Positions 51,607 to 60,742 of a stretch of DNA of 64,000 nt are shown here, one piece after another. Location of the stretch: NCBI RefSeq assembly GCF_011765465.1, contig NZ_CP050265.1, positions 248,001 to 312,000 on the forward strand. The letters are read 5' to 3'. The notes below the pieces were generated by a model, which was given only the letters and a program-made list of their open reading frames with translations, had not been told where the DNA came from and did not search any database. The translations under genes and the position numbers were made by a program. The DNA comes from Erythrobacter sp. (GTDB lineage Bacteria; Pseudomonadota; Alphaproteobacteria; Sphingomonadales; Sphingomonadaceae). Each line of letters begins with the position of its first letter. The stretch's first letter is position 1.

Positions 51607-54318
51607 TCAGAACTTCGCGGTCACGCCCAGGGCGAAGCGGGTTCCGACGTCGAAGGTGTTGATCTCGATCCGGTTGCCGTTGAGCTCCTGGAATTCGAAA
51701 TTGTCGCGCCCGAAGATGTTGCGGACCTCGAAGCTCAGCTCCAGCGGAAGGCCGCCGATGCCGACTTCGCTGCGGGCGACGAAATCGACCGTCAGGCCGG
51801 GATCCTCGACCACGTCGGGAAGCGGTCCGCCGCGCAGGGTCACGCGCTCGCTCGCGTAGTTGAACAGGAAAGTCGCCTGCTGGGTCTTTTCCGTGTCCTC
51901 GAGCCCGATGGAAACGTTCGCGATGTGGTCCGACTGGCCCACCAGCGGTGCGCCGTCGTCGAACAGGTTGAACGCGTTCTGGGTCGGGTTGCCGGGGATC
52001 GGGGCGATGTCGCCCTGCGCCACCGAAATCGACGACTGCGTGTAGGTGTAGTTGGCGAGGATCAGCAGCTGCTTCGTCTCGAAGAAACTGCCGCCGAGGT
52101 CATAGAGGTCGATCCCGTAGACGAGATCGATCTCCGCGCCATACAGCTCCGCCGCCGGGGCGTTGGCGAAGCTGGTGAGGATCTGGCCCGAGGCGTTGAT
52201 GAGGTAGTTCTCGATCGGGTTGTCGATTTCCTTGTAGAACCCTGCGAGGCTGACCCGGTTCGGCCCGCCGAGGTAATATTCGGCGCGGCCTTCGAGGTTG
52301 AGAAGCTCGCTGTCCTGCAGGAAGGGGTTGCCGCGGAAACGGCGGTTCGATTCCGGATCGAAATAGGTCTGCTCGACCAGCTCGCGGAACTGCGGGCGGG
52401 CGATGGTCTGCGAGGCCGACAGGCGCAGCTGCAGGTCGGGGATCGCTTCCCAGGTGATCGTCGCCGAGGGGAGGAAATAGTCGTTGGCGATGTTGGTCGC
52501 CGTCGCGCCCGCGATCGGCGTGTTGAAGATCGACTGGTCGAGCTCGACCACCTGCACCGCGTCCTCGTAACGCACGCCCGCCTCGATCGTCAGCGTGTCG
52601 GTTGCGAGCCAGCGGGCAAGGCCGTAGCCCGCGTGCACTTCGAGAGCGGCGTCGAACACGGGGAAGGGCGTCGCCTCGGTCAGCGTGACGTCGAAGCCTG
52701 CAAGGGTCGCGCCGTTGATGATGTCGCCCGGACGGCGCAGGCCGACCGCGACCGCGGCGATCTCGTCAAGAGAGGCGAGGTCGGGATTGGTCACGTCGGG
52801 CGAGATGAAGGGGCGGAACTCGCGGCTCGAGGACCGCCGGTCGGTGTCGTTGTAGGCATAGCCGACGGTCAGATCGAGCGTGTCCATCACCTCGTAGGAG
52901 AGGTCGATGCCGCCGAAATAATTCTCTTCCTTGAGATCGTCGAAGGCGACCGTGCTGATGCCGGCATCGGACAGCTGGTTGAAATAGGCGACGAACAGGT
53001 CGCCGAACGGGTTCCCCGGCAGGTTGGTGCGGGTGTAGCTGACGGTCGTGTTGAACGGCGCCTCGCGGTCGGTGCGGGCGTATCCGCCGCGCAGGTCGAT
53101 GTCGAGCCGGTCGAAATCGAGCTCGGCGACGATCTGGCTGTCCATCAGCTGGCGTTCGAACCAGGCGGTCTGCTGGTTCTGGAAGTCGAAGCCGGTGACG
53201 CCCGGGAAGATGTCGAAGCCTTCGGCAAGGCGCGCGGTCTTGAGCGTGTCGCGGATATAGAGATTGGTCCAGCGCACGGTGTGCTCGCCGACGTCGAGCC
53301 CGATGCCGAGCAGGCCGTTCACCAGCACGTTCTCGTCGGTGATGAAGGTCTCGGTCTGGGCGAAGAGTTCCGACAGGTCGCTGCTGCCCTGCTGGGAGAG
53401 GACCTGGCGGTTGCGCAGGCTGTTCTTGATCGAAGCGGTCGCGATCACGCCGAGATAGGTGTCGCCGCCCAGTTCGAACGAGGCCCCGCCGGTGATCGAG
53501 CCGGAGAAATTGGGGCGCTGGTCATTGACCCGCTGGAGGGTGACGAGATTGAGCGGCATGAGCTGCCCGGCAATGCCTTCCTGTACCGACACGGGCACGG
53601 TCCCGATCCGCTCGCCGCTGTCGAAGAAGGCTTGCAGGTTGGACGGAATGTCCCGGTTGCCGTTGTCGAAGCCGAACGAGTCCCAGTTCGAGCCGAAATA
53701 GGTCAGGCCGTTGACGAAGGTCGTCTCGGTGTCCCCGCTCATCCCGATCGAGACGTTGAGGAAGTCGTCGACCGGCACGGCCTTGGTCGTGAGGTTGATC
53801 ACGCCGCCGCCGAATTCGCCGGGATAGTTCGCCGAATAGGTCTTCTGCACGAGGCTCGAGGCGACCACGTTGGTCGGGAAGATGTCGAGCGGCACGACGC
53901 GGCTCAAGGGTTCGGGGCTGGGCAGGGGCAGGCCGTTCAAAAGCGCGAGCGAGTAGCGATCGCCCAGGCCACGCACGAAGACGCGGCCGTCGCCCACCAC
54001 CGACAGGCCGGTGACGCGGCCGAGGGCGCCCGCGATGTCGCCTTCGCCGGTGCGCGCGATATCCTCTTCGGACAGGACGTTGAGAACCTGGGTCGAGGCG
54101 CGCTCGGGATTGCGGGTGCGCCGCCCGGTGACGATGATGCCGCCGCCCGGAACGGAGATCTCGGGCTGGTCGAAGTCTTCCTCTTCCTCGACGCCCTGAA
54201 CGTCGTCCGTCAGTTCGTCCTCGCTCGCCTGGCCGGTTTCCTGCGCGTGAAGCAGCGAGGGAAAGGTGAGCGACGTGGTGAGAAGCAGCAGCCCTGCCAG
54301 GCGCGTGCCGGTCGACAT
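51607..54318 (-). CDS. TonB-dependent outer-membrane receptor
   Basis: A 903-residue receptor: signal peptide, an acidic segment EDELTDDVQGVEEEEDFDQ, TonB-box-like GGIIVTGRRTR, a plug domain (VLSEEDIARTGEGDIAGALGRV) and a long barrel ending in VTAKF. The start MSTGTRLAGLL lies 8 bases after GAGGGG. The substrate is not evident. The preceding lipoprotein gene on the same strand ends 124 bases upstream, and a hairpin lies in that gap. Confidence 0.92.
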   Translation of the reverse strand: MSTGTRLAGLLLLTTSLTFPSLLHAQETGQASEDELTDDVQGVEEEEDFDQPEISVPGGGIIVTGRRTRNPERASTQVLNVLSEEDIARTGEGDIAGALGRVTGLSVVGDGRVFVRGLGDRYSLALLNGLPLPSPEPLSRVVPLDIFPTNVVASSLVQKTYSANYPGEFGGGVINLTTKAVPVDDFLNVSIGMSGDTETTFVNGLTYFGSNWDSFGFDNGNRDIPSNLQAFFDSGERIGTVPVSVQEGIAGQLMPLNLVTLQRVNDQRPNFSGSITGGASFELGGDTYLGVIATASIKNSLRNRQVLSQQGSSDLSELFAQTETFITDENVLVNGLLGIGLDVGEHTVRWTNLYIRDTLKTARLAEGFDIFPGVTGFDFQNQQTAWFERQLMDSQIVAELDFDRLDIDLRGGYARTDREAPFNTTVSYTRTNLPGNPFGDLFVAYFNQLSDAGISTVAFDDLKEENYFGGIDLSYEVMDTLDLTVGYAYNDTDRRSSSREFRPFISPDVTNPDLASLDEIAAVAVGLRRPGDIINGATLAGFDVTLTEATPFPVFDAALEVHAGYGLARWLATDTLTIEAGVRYEDAVQVVELDQSIFNTPIAGATATNIANDYFLPSATITWEAIPDLQLRLSASQTIARPQFRELVEQTYFDPESNRRFRGNPFLQDSELLNLEGRAEYYLGGPNRVSLAGFYKEIDNPIENYLINASGQILTSFANAPAAELYGAEIDLVYGIDLYDLGGSFFETKQLLILANYTYTQSSISVAQGDIAPIPGNPTQNAFNLFDDGAPLVGQSDHIANVSIGLEDTEKTQQATFLFNYASERVTLRGGPLPDVVEDPGLTVDFVARSEVGIGGLPLELSFEVRNIFGRDNFEFQELNGNRIEINTFDVGTRFALGVTAKF

Positions 54319-54385
54319 AATGTGAGACCCCCTCATGAATAGGCCTTGATAATGGTGCGGGCCGGCTGCGGCCCTATGCAGGGGA

Positions 54386-54429
54386 ACCCGCGGGAGGCCG
54401 CGCGCTCATCGCGCACGCCCCCCGCGGGT
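54386..54429 (-). promoter_or_regulatory. GC-rich hairpin between lipoprotein and TonB-receptor genes
   Basis: Nine-base arms ACCCGCGGG (54386-54394) and CCCGCGGGT (54421-54429) flank a second potential GCGCG stem. No U-tract follows, so it is more likely an RNA-stability or attenuation element than a full terminator. Confidence 0.5.
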
Positions 54430-54442
54430 CCGTCAGGCATGA

Positions 54443-56005
54443 TCAGTAGATCGGCAGCGAGGTGCAGGACCCGGTCGCGCTGCCGAAGTCGAGCGTCGCC
54501 GAGTTGCAGGTCCAGTCGCCGAAATCGGCCGAGAGGTCGCTTTCGACCGCGCCGATCGCCGCCGGCGTGCCGAAGAAGGTCGAGCGCACCGAGGCGTCGA
54601 ACACCGGGTGGCCGTTCTCGTTCGCGCCGTTCACGACGAGGTCGGTCAGCGTAATGGCGAAGGTCAGGTCGTTGTTGGTGCCGGCATCGACCACCGCCTG
54701 GACCTCGGCATCCGAAACGCCCGACGAACCGCGCACCGGGCGGTTGGCCCCGTCGCAGACCACCGAATCGAAGCCGATGATGGCATTGAGGGTGATCGTC
54801 TCGTCGATGCGGATGCAGACGTCGTCGTCGGTGTCCACGTCGATCACGCCGTTGGTCAGGCTCAGCGCCGCACCGCCACGCGCACGCACCGCCTGGCCCG
54901 AGGCCGACGAACGCTGCACGAAGGTGAAGTTGTTCACCTGGAACTCGGTCTGGGGCAGGGCATCGCCCGGCGTGCCGTCGGCGAGGTCGTCGGGCGAATC
55001 GAGTTCGATGATCGAGTCGCCGGTGTTGGCGCGCTGCACCACGAGCACCGTGTCGAGATTGACCTTCGCGCCGGTGTCGACGTCGAGCGAGTCGTCCGAG
55101 GCGCCGACCACGGCGATCTCGCTGCCGTCGAAGCCGCCGCCGAAGAATTCGAGGCCGTCATCCGAGCTGTTGAACGACAGCACGTGGTTGATCGTCGTGC
55201 CGCGACCCATGCCGCCGGTGGTCAGCGACTGCAGCTCGTTGGCCTGCTGCAGTTCGAAGCCCGAGAAGCGGATCTGGTTGTAGGTGAACGAACCCGAGCT
55301 GTCGTCGATGTCGGTCCCGCCGAAGGGGGTGGCGACCACGGTGCCTTCGAGCTGCTGTTCGCACTGGGCGTTGGCATTGGGCGCGCCCGGCGTGTTGAAG
55401 ACCTGGTCCGAGCAGTCCGAAACCGGCGCGCGGCCGAGCAGGACGACGCCGCCCCACTGGGCCTGCGAGTTGTCGTTGCTGAGGCCGAGCAGGTTGTCGC
55501 GGCTGGTCCAGATGATCGGGCGGGTCGGGGTGCCGTCCGCCTCGATCGCGTTGCCGCGGTTGACGACGAAGAACGATTCGGCCTGGGCGATGAAGATCGC
55601 GCCCGGCTCGACCGTCAGGGTGACGTCGGTGCCGGTGCTGTTGAAGCCCTGGTCCGTGCCGACGTTCACGCGGTTGTTGATCTGGTACACGAGGCCGTTG
55701 ATGAACGGCAGGTTGTCGTCGACGTCGAAGGTCGTCGGCAGGGTGCAGACGCGGTATTCGCCGGTCGGGCCGGACAGCGTGCCGGCATCGGTAAGGCCGC
55801 CGGTCGAGGCGATCGTCGGGCAGCCCGCGGCCGGGGTCACCTGCGCCTGGGTCGGCGTCGGGGTCGGCGTCGGCGTGGGCGTCGGCGCCGGGTTGTTGAT
55901 GATGATGTCGCCGCTGGTGCCGGGCGAGACGATTTCGTCCGCGCCGCAGCCGGCCAGAGCGACCAGGCTGCAACCCAGGACGAGAGTGCGTTGAATCTTT
56001 TTCAC
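54443..56005 (-). CDS. Secreted lipoprotein upstream of TonB receptor, function unknown
   Basis: A 520-residue protein with a lipoprotein signal (LVALAGC) and a (Thr-Pro)n linker. The body has many Asn/Asp/Gly-rich repeats (e.g. GNAIEADGTPTRPIIWTS, QWGGVVLLGRAP), which suggests a right-handed beta-helix. Proteins of this kind occur next to TonB receptors in sphingomonads; I know of no established function. The GTG start at 56005 is 8 bases after GAGGGG. Could be a surface glycan or metal-complex binding partner of the receptor. Confidence 0.78.
   Translation of the reverse strand: MKKIQRTLVLGCSLVALAGCGADEIVSPGTSGDIIINNPAPTPTPTPTPTPTQAQVTPAAGCPTIASTGGLTDAGTLSGPTGEYRVCTLPTTFDVDDNLPFINGLVYQINNRVNVGTDQGFNSTGTDVTLTVEPGAIFIAQAESFFVVNRGNAIEADGTPTRPIIWTSRDNLLGLSNDNSQAQWGGVVLLGRAPVSDCSDQVFNTPGAPNANAQCEQQLEGTVVATPFGGTDIDDSSGSFTYNQIRFSGFELQQANELQSLTTGGMGRGTTINHVLSFNSSDDGLEFFGGGFDGSEIAVVGASDDSLDVDTGAKVNLDTVLVVQRANTGDSIIELDSPDDLADGTPGDALPQTEFQVNNFTFVQRSSASGQAVRARGGAALSLTNGVIDVDTDDDVCIRIDETITLNAIIGFDSVVCDGANRPVRGSSGVSDAEVQAVVDAGTNNDLTFAITLTDLVVNGANENGHPVFDASVRSTFFGTPAAIGAVESDLSADFGDWTCNSATLDFGSATGSCTSLPIY
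55850..55886 (-). repeat. Thr-Pro coding repeat
   Basis: A hexamer-like repeat of the GGCGTC/GGGGTC type codes for (Pro-Thr)n directly after the lipobox region of the lipoprotein, forming a rigid linker. Confidence 0.75.
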
Positions 56006-56327
56006 AGCGAGCGGTCCCCTCAAAAACCGAGAATCGAACAAAGCGCGTCGGTTGAATGCGCAAACGGGGCGCTAGGGGCGGCGCATGACACTATTCTTTC
56101 ACTGTGACGGCGATGATGAAATTCGTGTCACATGACCGAAAAAAGACAAATACGACAAATCCGGCGCGCGTGGCGGGTGCGCTGTATGACGTTTTTGTAA
56201 CATTTATGCCACTGAAAAATAGGGATAATCTCGCATAAGATTGCGATTTTGCGACAATGTTACAGTTCTATTGCGTTTTCGAGACTCCTGCCGCATCATG
56301 CTCGGCAAGAAACAAGGAGACGCAGAC
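56006..56327. other. Intergenic promoter region, divergent lipoprotein and TPR gene
   Basis: This 322-base gap is clearly more AT-rich than its surroundings and has no gene. It holds two spaced inverted repeats: TGTGAC (56103-56108)/GTCACA (56127-56132), and TGTAACA (56196-56202)/TGTTACA (56258-56264). Both could be operators; the regulator is unknown. AAGGAGA precedes the TPR gene ATG. Confidence 0.55.
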
Positions 56328-56723
56328 ATGGCCCTCATCAAGACCATCGCCGGGGCAGGGCTTCTCGCCCTCGCTTTCGCCGCGCCCGCCCATGCACAGG
56401 ATGCAAGCGGGACGCTCGCTGCCGAAACCCTCGCCGAAGGGCGCCAGGCCGATGCGATTCGCGCGCTCGAACGCGAACGCGCCGCCGCGCCGGGCGATGC
56501 CGCGGTGCTGATCAATCTCGGCATCGCCTATGCCCAGGCGGGCGACGAGGCGCGCGCGAAGGATCTTTTCGAAGCCGCTCTGACCAGCGACGACGTGATC
56601 CTGCTCAAGACCGCGGCGGGCGACGAAACCGATTCGCGCCGCCTCGCGCGCAAGGCGCTCAGGATGCTGCGCGACGGCGAATTCCGCCCGGCGGGCAGGG
56701 AGTCGCTCACTTTGCGCGATTGA
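56328..56723 (+). CDS. Small secreted TPR protein
   Basis: A 131-residue protein with a signal peptide (ending APAHAQDA) and about two tetratricopeptide-like repeats (EGRQADAIRALERERAAAPGD, INLGIAYAQAGDEARAKDLFEAAL). ATG at 56328 has AAGGAGA upstream, so the longer open frame from 56241 was not used. Presumably a periplasmic scaffold; target unknown. Confidence 0.8.
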   Translation: MALIKTIAGAGLLALAFAAPAHAQDASGTLAAETLAEGRQADAIRALERERAAAPGDAAVLINLGIAYAQAGDEARAKDLFEAALTSDDVILLKTAAGDETDSRRLARKALRMLRDGEFRPAGRESLTLRD

Positions 56724-56935
56724 ACGGCCGCAAGCGGACGGGAATCGGAAGGACCGGGGCGGGCGAAGGCCAGCTCCGGTTTTTTCGTGCGCGCGCGGGC
56801 GGCGCTGTCGTGCCGACCGCCTTTTTCGCGGGAAATGCACGGGCTTCTGGGCTAGGGTGGGGCGAGAGAGTTCACGCGAATGTCACCCGCCTGTCACGAA
56901 TGATCGACAAGGGGGCGGGATTGGAGGGTCCCTCG

Positions 56936-57625
56936 ATGATTCTCGCACGTGCGAGCAGACTTGGCCTTTGGACCGCTTTCACCGCCGCCTTCGCTTTCGG
57001 CACGGTCGCGGCGAAGGCCGACGTGATGGAAGTCGATGCGGACGGCGCCCGCTGGGTCGCCGGGGGCGCGAGCGTTTCCGATTCGGTCCTCGTCGGCGGC
57101 GGCGAGGAACTGGCCGCCGTCTACGCCTCGTCCGATCCGGCCGACCCGCTGGTCATTCCTGACGGCGCGCTTCCCGAGAGCCTGCCCGAGGCCGCGGTCG
57201 CCGACCCCGCTGCCCACGCCGCCGCGATCCCGCCCGCCTATGCCGCCAAGGTCCACGAACTCGCCCGCCGCTTCGACCTTTCGCCCGCCCTGCTCGAAGC
57301 GGTGGTGTGGCAGGAAAGCCGCTGGCGCGCCGATGCCGTTTCGCCCGCGGGCGCGCGCGGGCTCGCGCAATTGATGCCGGGCACGGCCGCTTACCTGCGG
57401 GTCGACCCGGACGACCCCCACGCCAATCTCGAGGGCGGGGCGCGCTACCTGCGCGAACAGCTCGACCGTTTCGACGGCGACCTCGAAAAGGCGCTCGCCG
57501 CCTATAATGCCGGGCCCGGACGGGTCGAGCGGGCGGGCGGCATCCCGAACATCCGCGAGACGCAGCGCTATGTCGCCGCGATCATGGGCCGCCTCGCCAG
57601 CCATTCCCGCCCCGCCGCCGAATAG
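56936..57625 (+). CDS. Lytic transglycosylase (VirB1-like role)
   Basis: A 229-residue secreted protein with an SLT domain. The catalytic Glu is in WQESRWRADAVSPAGARGLAQL, followed by MPGTA and the AYNAGPGRV motif. ATG 56936 is 8 bases after GGAGG and begins a signal-peptide-like segment; ATG 56900 is possible. It lies 23 bases before virB2 and would open the peptidoglycan for the secretion channel. Confidence 0.88.
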   Translation: MILARASRLGLWTAFTAAFAFGTVAAKADVMEVDADGARWVAGGASVSDSVLVGGGEELAAVYASSDPADPLVIPDGALPESLPEAAVADPAAHAAAIPPAYAAKVHELARRFDLSPALLEAVVWQESRWRADAVSPAGARGLAQLMPGTAAYLRVDPDDPHANLEGGARYLREQLDRFDGDLEKALAAYNAGPGRVERAGGIPNIRETQRYVAAIMGRLASHSRPAAE

Positions 57626-57648
57626 TCGGAACGGAAACTTCAAGGACG

Positions 57649-57966
57649 ATGGAACACCGAATGAACGCGCTTACCACTCTCCCGGCCCGGATCGCCGCTT
57701 TCCTGATGCTCGCGCTGGCCTCGCAGCCTGCCTTCGCGCAAGACCAGGCCGCGCGCTCGGAAAGCCCGATCACCGACGCGCTGCTATGGATGCAGGGCCT
57801 GCTGCTCGGCCCCATCGCGACGAGCCTTGCGGTGATGGCGGTGGCGGGCGTCGGCTTCATGATGCTCACGGGCCGGATGAACTGGCGCTATGGCGGCACG
57901 GTCATCATCGGCGTGTTCATCATCTTCGGCGCGCCGCGCCTCGTGAACTCGATCGGGGCGTTCTGA
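57649..57966 (+). CDS. virB2: VirB2-type pilin
   Basis: A 105-residue protein: long signal peptide ending PAFAQD, then two hydrophobic helices (LLLGPIATSLAVMAVAGVGFMML and GTVIIGVFIIFGAPRLV). Size and topology fit VirB2/TrbC. A second ATG at 57661 is a possible start. Confidence 0.85.
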   Translation: MEHRMNALTTLPARIAAFLMLALASQPAFAQDQAARSESPITDALLWMQGLLLGPIATSLAVMAVAGVGFMMLTGRMNWRYGGTVIIGVFIIFGAPRLVNSIGAF

Positions 57967-57972
57967 CGAGCG

Positions 57973-58257
57973 ATGAGCCAGCTTTCCCGCCATCCCGTCC
58001 ACCGGACCCTGACGCGGCCGCAGATGTTCGCGGGCGTGACGCTGAACTTCTTCATCATCAACATGATGGTGACGACGATCGCGTTCCTGGTGCTCGATTC
58101 CTGGTGGATCATCCCCATCCCCTTCGTCATGCACGCGATCGGCTATTTTGCGTCCCTGCGCGAACCGCGTATCTTCGATCTGTGGATCACCAAGGTCTCG
58201 AAATGCCCGCGCGTGCCCAATTACAAGCGCTGGGGCTGCAACAGCTACGCCCCGTGA
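57973..58257 (+). CDS. virB3: VirB3-type protein
   Basis: A 94-residue protein with two adjacent hydrophobic segments and the VirB3 family start HPVHRTLTRPQMFAGV. It assembles with VirB4 in the inner-membrane complex. Six bases after virB2. Confidence 0.87.
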   Translation: MSQLSRHPVHRTLTRPQMFAGVTLNFFIINMMVTTIAFLVLDSWWIIPIPFVMHAIGYFASLREPRIFDLWITKVSKCPRVPNYKRWGCNSYAP

Positions 58258-58300
58258 CGATGCCCCACGCGAAACCCGGCCATCCAAGGGAGGCCCGCAC

Positions 58301-60742
58301 ATGGTGAAATGGATCGGACCCGCCGCCTGGAGCGCGAAGGAAGCGCGCGTGGGCGACCGGCTGCCCTATGCCCGCCTGATCGACGAGAGCACCGTGCTGC
58401 TGCGCGACGGCTCCGTGATGAGCGCGATCCAGGTCCCCGGCCTGCTGTTCGAGACCGAGGATTCGGACGCCTTGAACGCCCACGCCGCGACGCGCGAGGT
58501 GATGCTGCGCTCGACGCTCGATGCGCGCTTCGTGCTCTATCACCACGTCATCCGCCGCCGGGTCGAGGTCGAACTCGACGCGGAATTCGACGATCCGCTC
58601 AGCCGCCACATCGACGCGCGCTGGAAGGAGCGGCTGGCGGGCGGCTCGCTCTTCATCAACGACCAGTTCGTCACCCTCATCCGCCGGCCAGCACGCGGCA
58701 AGACGGGCCTGCCCGAACGCGTGGGCCGGTTCTTCTCGCGCCGGGGGCAGGAGGAACTGGACGCCGATCCCAAGGACATCCGCACACTCAAAGCGGCGAT
58801 CACCGGCCTCGTCGCCTCGCTGTCTTCCTACGGCGCGAGCGTGCTGGCGGATTACACCTCGCCCACCGGCGGCATCAATTCGGAGATGCTGGAGCTGCTC
58901 TCCGCGCTCTACAACGGCGAGATGCGGCCCGTGCGGAGGCCCAACGACGATGTCGATATCGGCCATATGCTGCCCTATCGCCGGGCGAGCTTCGGGCTCG
59001 ACGCGATGGAACTGCGCGGCTCGGGCGCGCCCGATTTCTCCGCCATCCTCGGCCTCAAGGATTACCCGGAGGCGACCTCGCCCGGCCTGCTCGACGGGCT
59101 GCTGCGCCTGCCTTACGAAATGGTCGTCACCGAAAGCTACGCGCCCAACGAACGCACCACGGCGCGCGAGCGGATCGACCTCGCGCTGAGGCGCCTGCGG
59201 TCGGTCGACGAGGAAGCCGCCGCCGAACGCACCGACATGATGAACGCGCGCGATGCGCTCGGCGCGGGATCGGTCGGCTTCGGCGACCATCACCTCACCG
59301 TGCTGGTGCGCGAGCGCGACCTGCCGCGGCTCGACGATGCCGCCGCCGCCTGTGCTGCCGCATTGGCCGACACCGGCGCGATCGCGGTGCGCGAGGACGT
59401 CAATCTCGAACCGTCCTTCTGGGCGCAGTTTCCGGGCAACGAGGACTACATCGTGCGCCGCGCGCTCATTTCCAGCGCCAACATGGCGGGCTTCGGCAGC
59501 TTCCACGGCTTCGCGCTGGGAAGCGCGGCGAACAACCACTGGGGCGATGCGGTCACCCTTCTCGAGACGACCAGCGCGACCCCGTTCTTCTTCAATTTCC
59601 ACCACGGCGATCTCGGCAATTTCTCGGTCATCGGGCCGAGCGGATCGGGCAAGACCGTGGTGATGAACTTCCTCGCCGCGCAGGCGCAGAAGTTCAAACC
59701 GCGCACCATCCTGTTCGACAAGGATCGCGGCGCGGAGCTGTTCATTCGCGGGATCGGCGGGCGCTACGACCGGATCAATCCGGGCGAGCCGACCGGGTTC
59801 AACCCGCTCGCGCTCCCGGACTCGGCGGCGAACCGCGCCTTCCTGCGCGACTGGCTGGGCGTTCTGCTGAAGGCCGAGGGGCCGGAGGAATACGCCACCA
59901 TCAGCGCGGCGGTGGACGCGGCCTATGCCAACGATTCGCGCCTGCGCCGCCTGCGCCACTTCCGCGAACTTCTCGCCGGCGCGCGCCGGCCCGAGCCGGG
60001 CGACCTTGCCGACCGGCTTTCGGCGTGGATCGGATCGTCCGACGGGGAAGGCGGCGAGCACGCGTGGCTGTTCGACAACGAACGCGACGCGCTCGATCTC
60101 GATGCCCGCGTGCTCGGTTTCGACATGACCGCGCTGCTGGAAAACCCGCGTCTGCGCACGCCGGTCATGATGTATCTCTTCCACCGCATCGACGAGAGGC
60201 TCGACGGCAAGCCGACGATGATCCTCATCGACGAGGGCTGGAAGGCATTGGACGACGAGGTTTTCGCCGCGCGCATCCGCGACTGGCTCAAGACGCTGCG
60301 GAAGCGCAACGCGCTGGTCGGTTTCGCGACGCAGTCGGCGCGCGATGCGCTCGAAAGCCGCATTTCCACCGCATTGGTGGAGCAGACCGCGACCATGGTC
60401 TTCATGCCCAATTCCCGCGCGCGGGCCGAGGATTACTGCGACGGCTTCGGCCTGACCGATCACGAACTCGCGCTGATCCGCTCGCTTCCTGCGCACAGCC
60501 GCTGCTTCCTCGTGCGGCAGCCCGATGCGAGCGTCGTCGTGCGCCTCGACCTGTCGGGCGCGCCCGAAGTGCTCACCATCCTGTCGGGCCGCGAAAGCGC
60601 GGTGCGGCGGCTCGACCTGCTGCGCGAGGCGGTCGGAGACGAACCGAGCGCATGGTATCCCGCGCTCACGAACCGGGCGTGGCCCGATGGATCGGGCGAA
60701 GTCGACGCCGACGGGCAGCCGGTCTGGCAGGCGGCGGAATGA
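58301..60742 (+). CDS. virB4: VirB4-type ATPase
   Basis: An 813-residue ATPase with Walker A GPSGSGKT at residues 445-452 and Walker B ILIDE at about 641-645, followed by the typical FATQSARDAL. It powers pilus biogenesis and secretion. ATG 58301 is preceded by AAGGGAGG. The last codons overlap virB6 by 4 bases (ATGA). Confidence 0.95.
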   Translation: MVKWIGPAAWSAKEARVGDRLPYARLIDESTVLLRDGSVMSAIQVPGLLFETEDSDALNAHAATREVMLRSTLDARFVLYHHVIRRRVEVELDAEFDDPLSRHIDARWKERLAGGSLFINDQFVTLIRRPARGKTGLPERVGRFFSRRGQEELDADPKDIRTLKAAITGLVASLSSYGASVLADYTSPTGGINSEMLELLSALYNGEMRPVRRPNDDVDIGHMLPYRRASFGLDAMELRGSGAPDFSAILGLKDYPEATSPGLLDGLLRLPYEMVVTESYAPNERTTARERIDLALRRLRSVDEEAAAERTDMMNARDALGAGSVGFGDHHLTVLVRERDLPRLDDAAAACAAALADTGAIAVREDVNLEPSFWAQFPGNEDYIVRRALISSANMAGFGSFHGFALGSAANNHWGDAVTLLETTSATPFFFNFHHGDLGNFSVIGPSGSGKTVVMNFLAAQAQKFKPRTILFDKDRGAELFIRGIGGRYDRINPGEPTGFNPLALPDSAANRAFLRDWLGVLLKAEGPEEYATISAAVDAAYANDSRLRRLRHFRELLAGARRPEPGDLADRLSAWIGSSDGEGGEHAWLFDNERDALDLDARVLGFDMTALLENPRLRTPVMMYLFHRIDERLDGKPTMILIDEGWKALDDEVFAARIRDWLKTLRKRNALVGFATQSARDALESRISTALVEQTATMVFMPNSRARAEDYCDGFGLTDHELALIRSLPAHSRCFLVRQPDASVVVRLDLSGAPEVLTILSGRESAVRRLDLLREAVGDEPSAWYPALTNRAWPDGSGEVDADGQPVWQAAE

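Noticed and set aside
51925..54342. Plus-strand frame of 805 codons opposite the TonB receptor
   Set aside because: Antisense shadow of the receptor gene, which has signal peptide, plug and barrel features on the minus strand.
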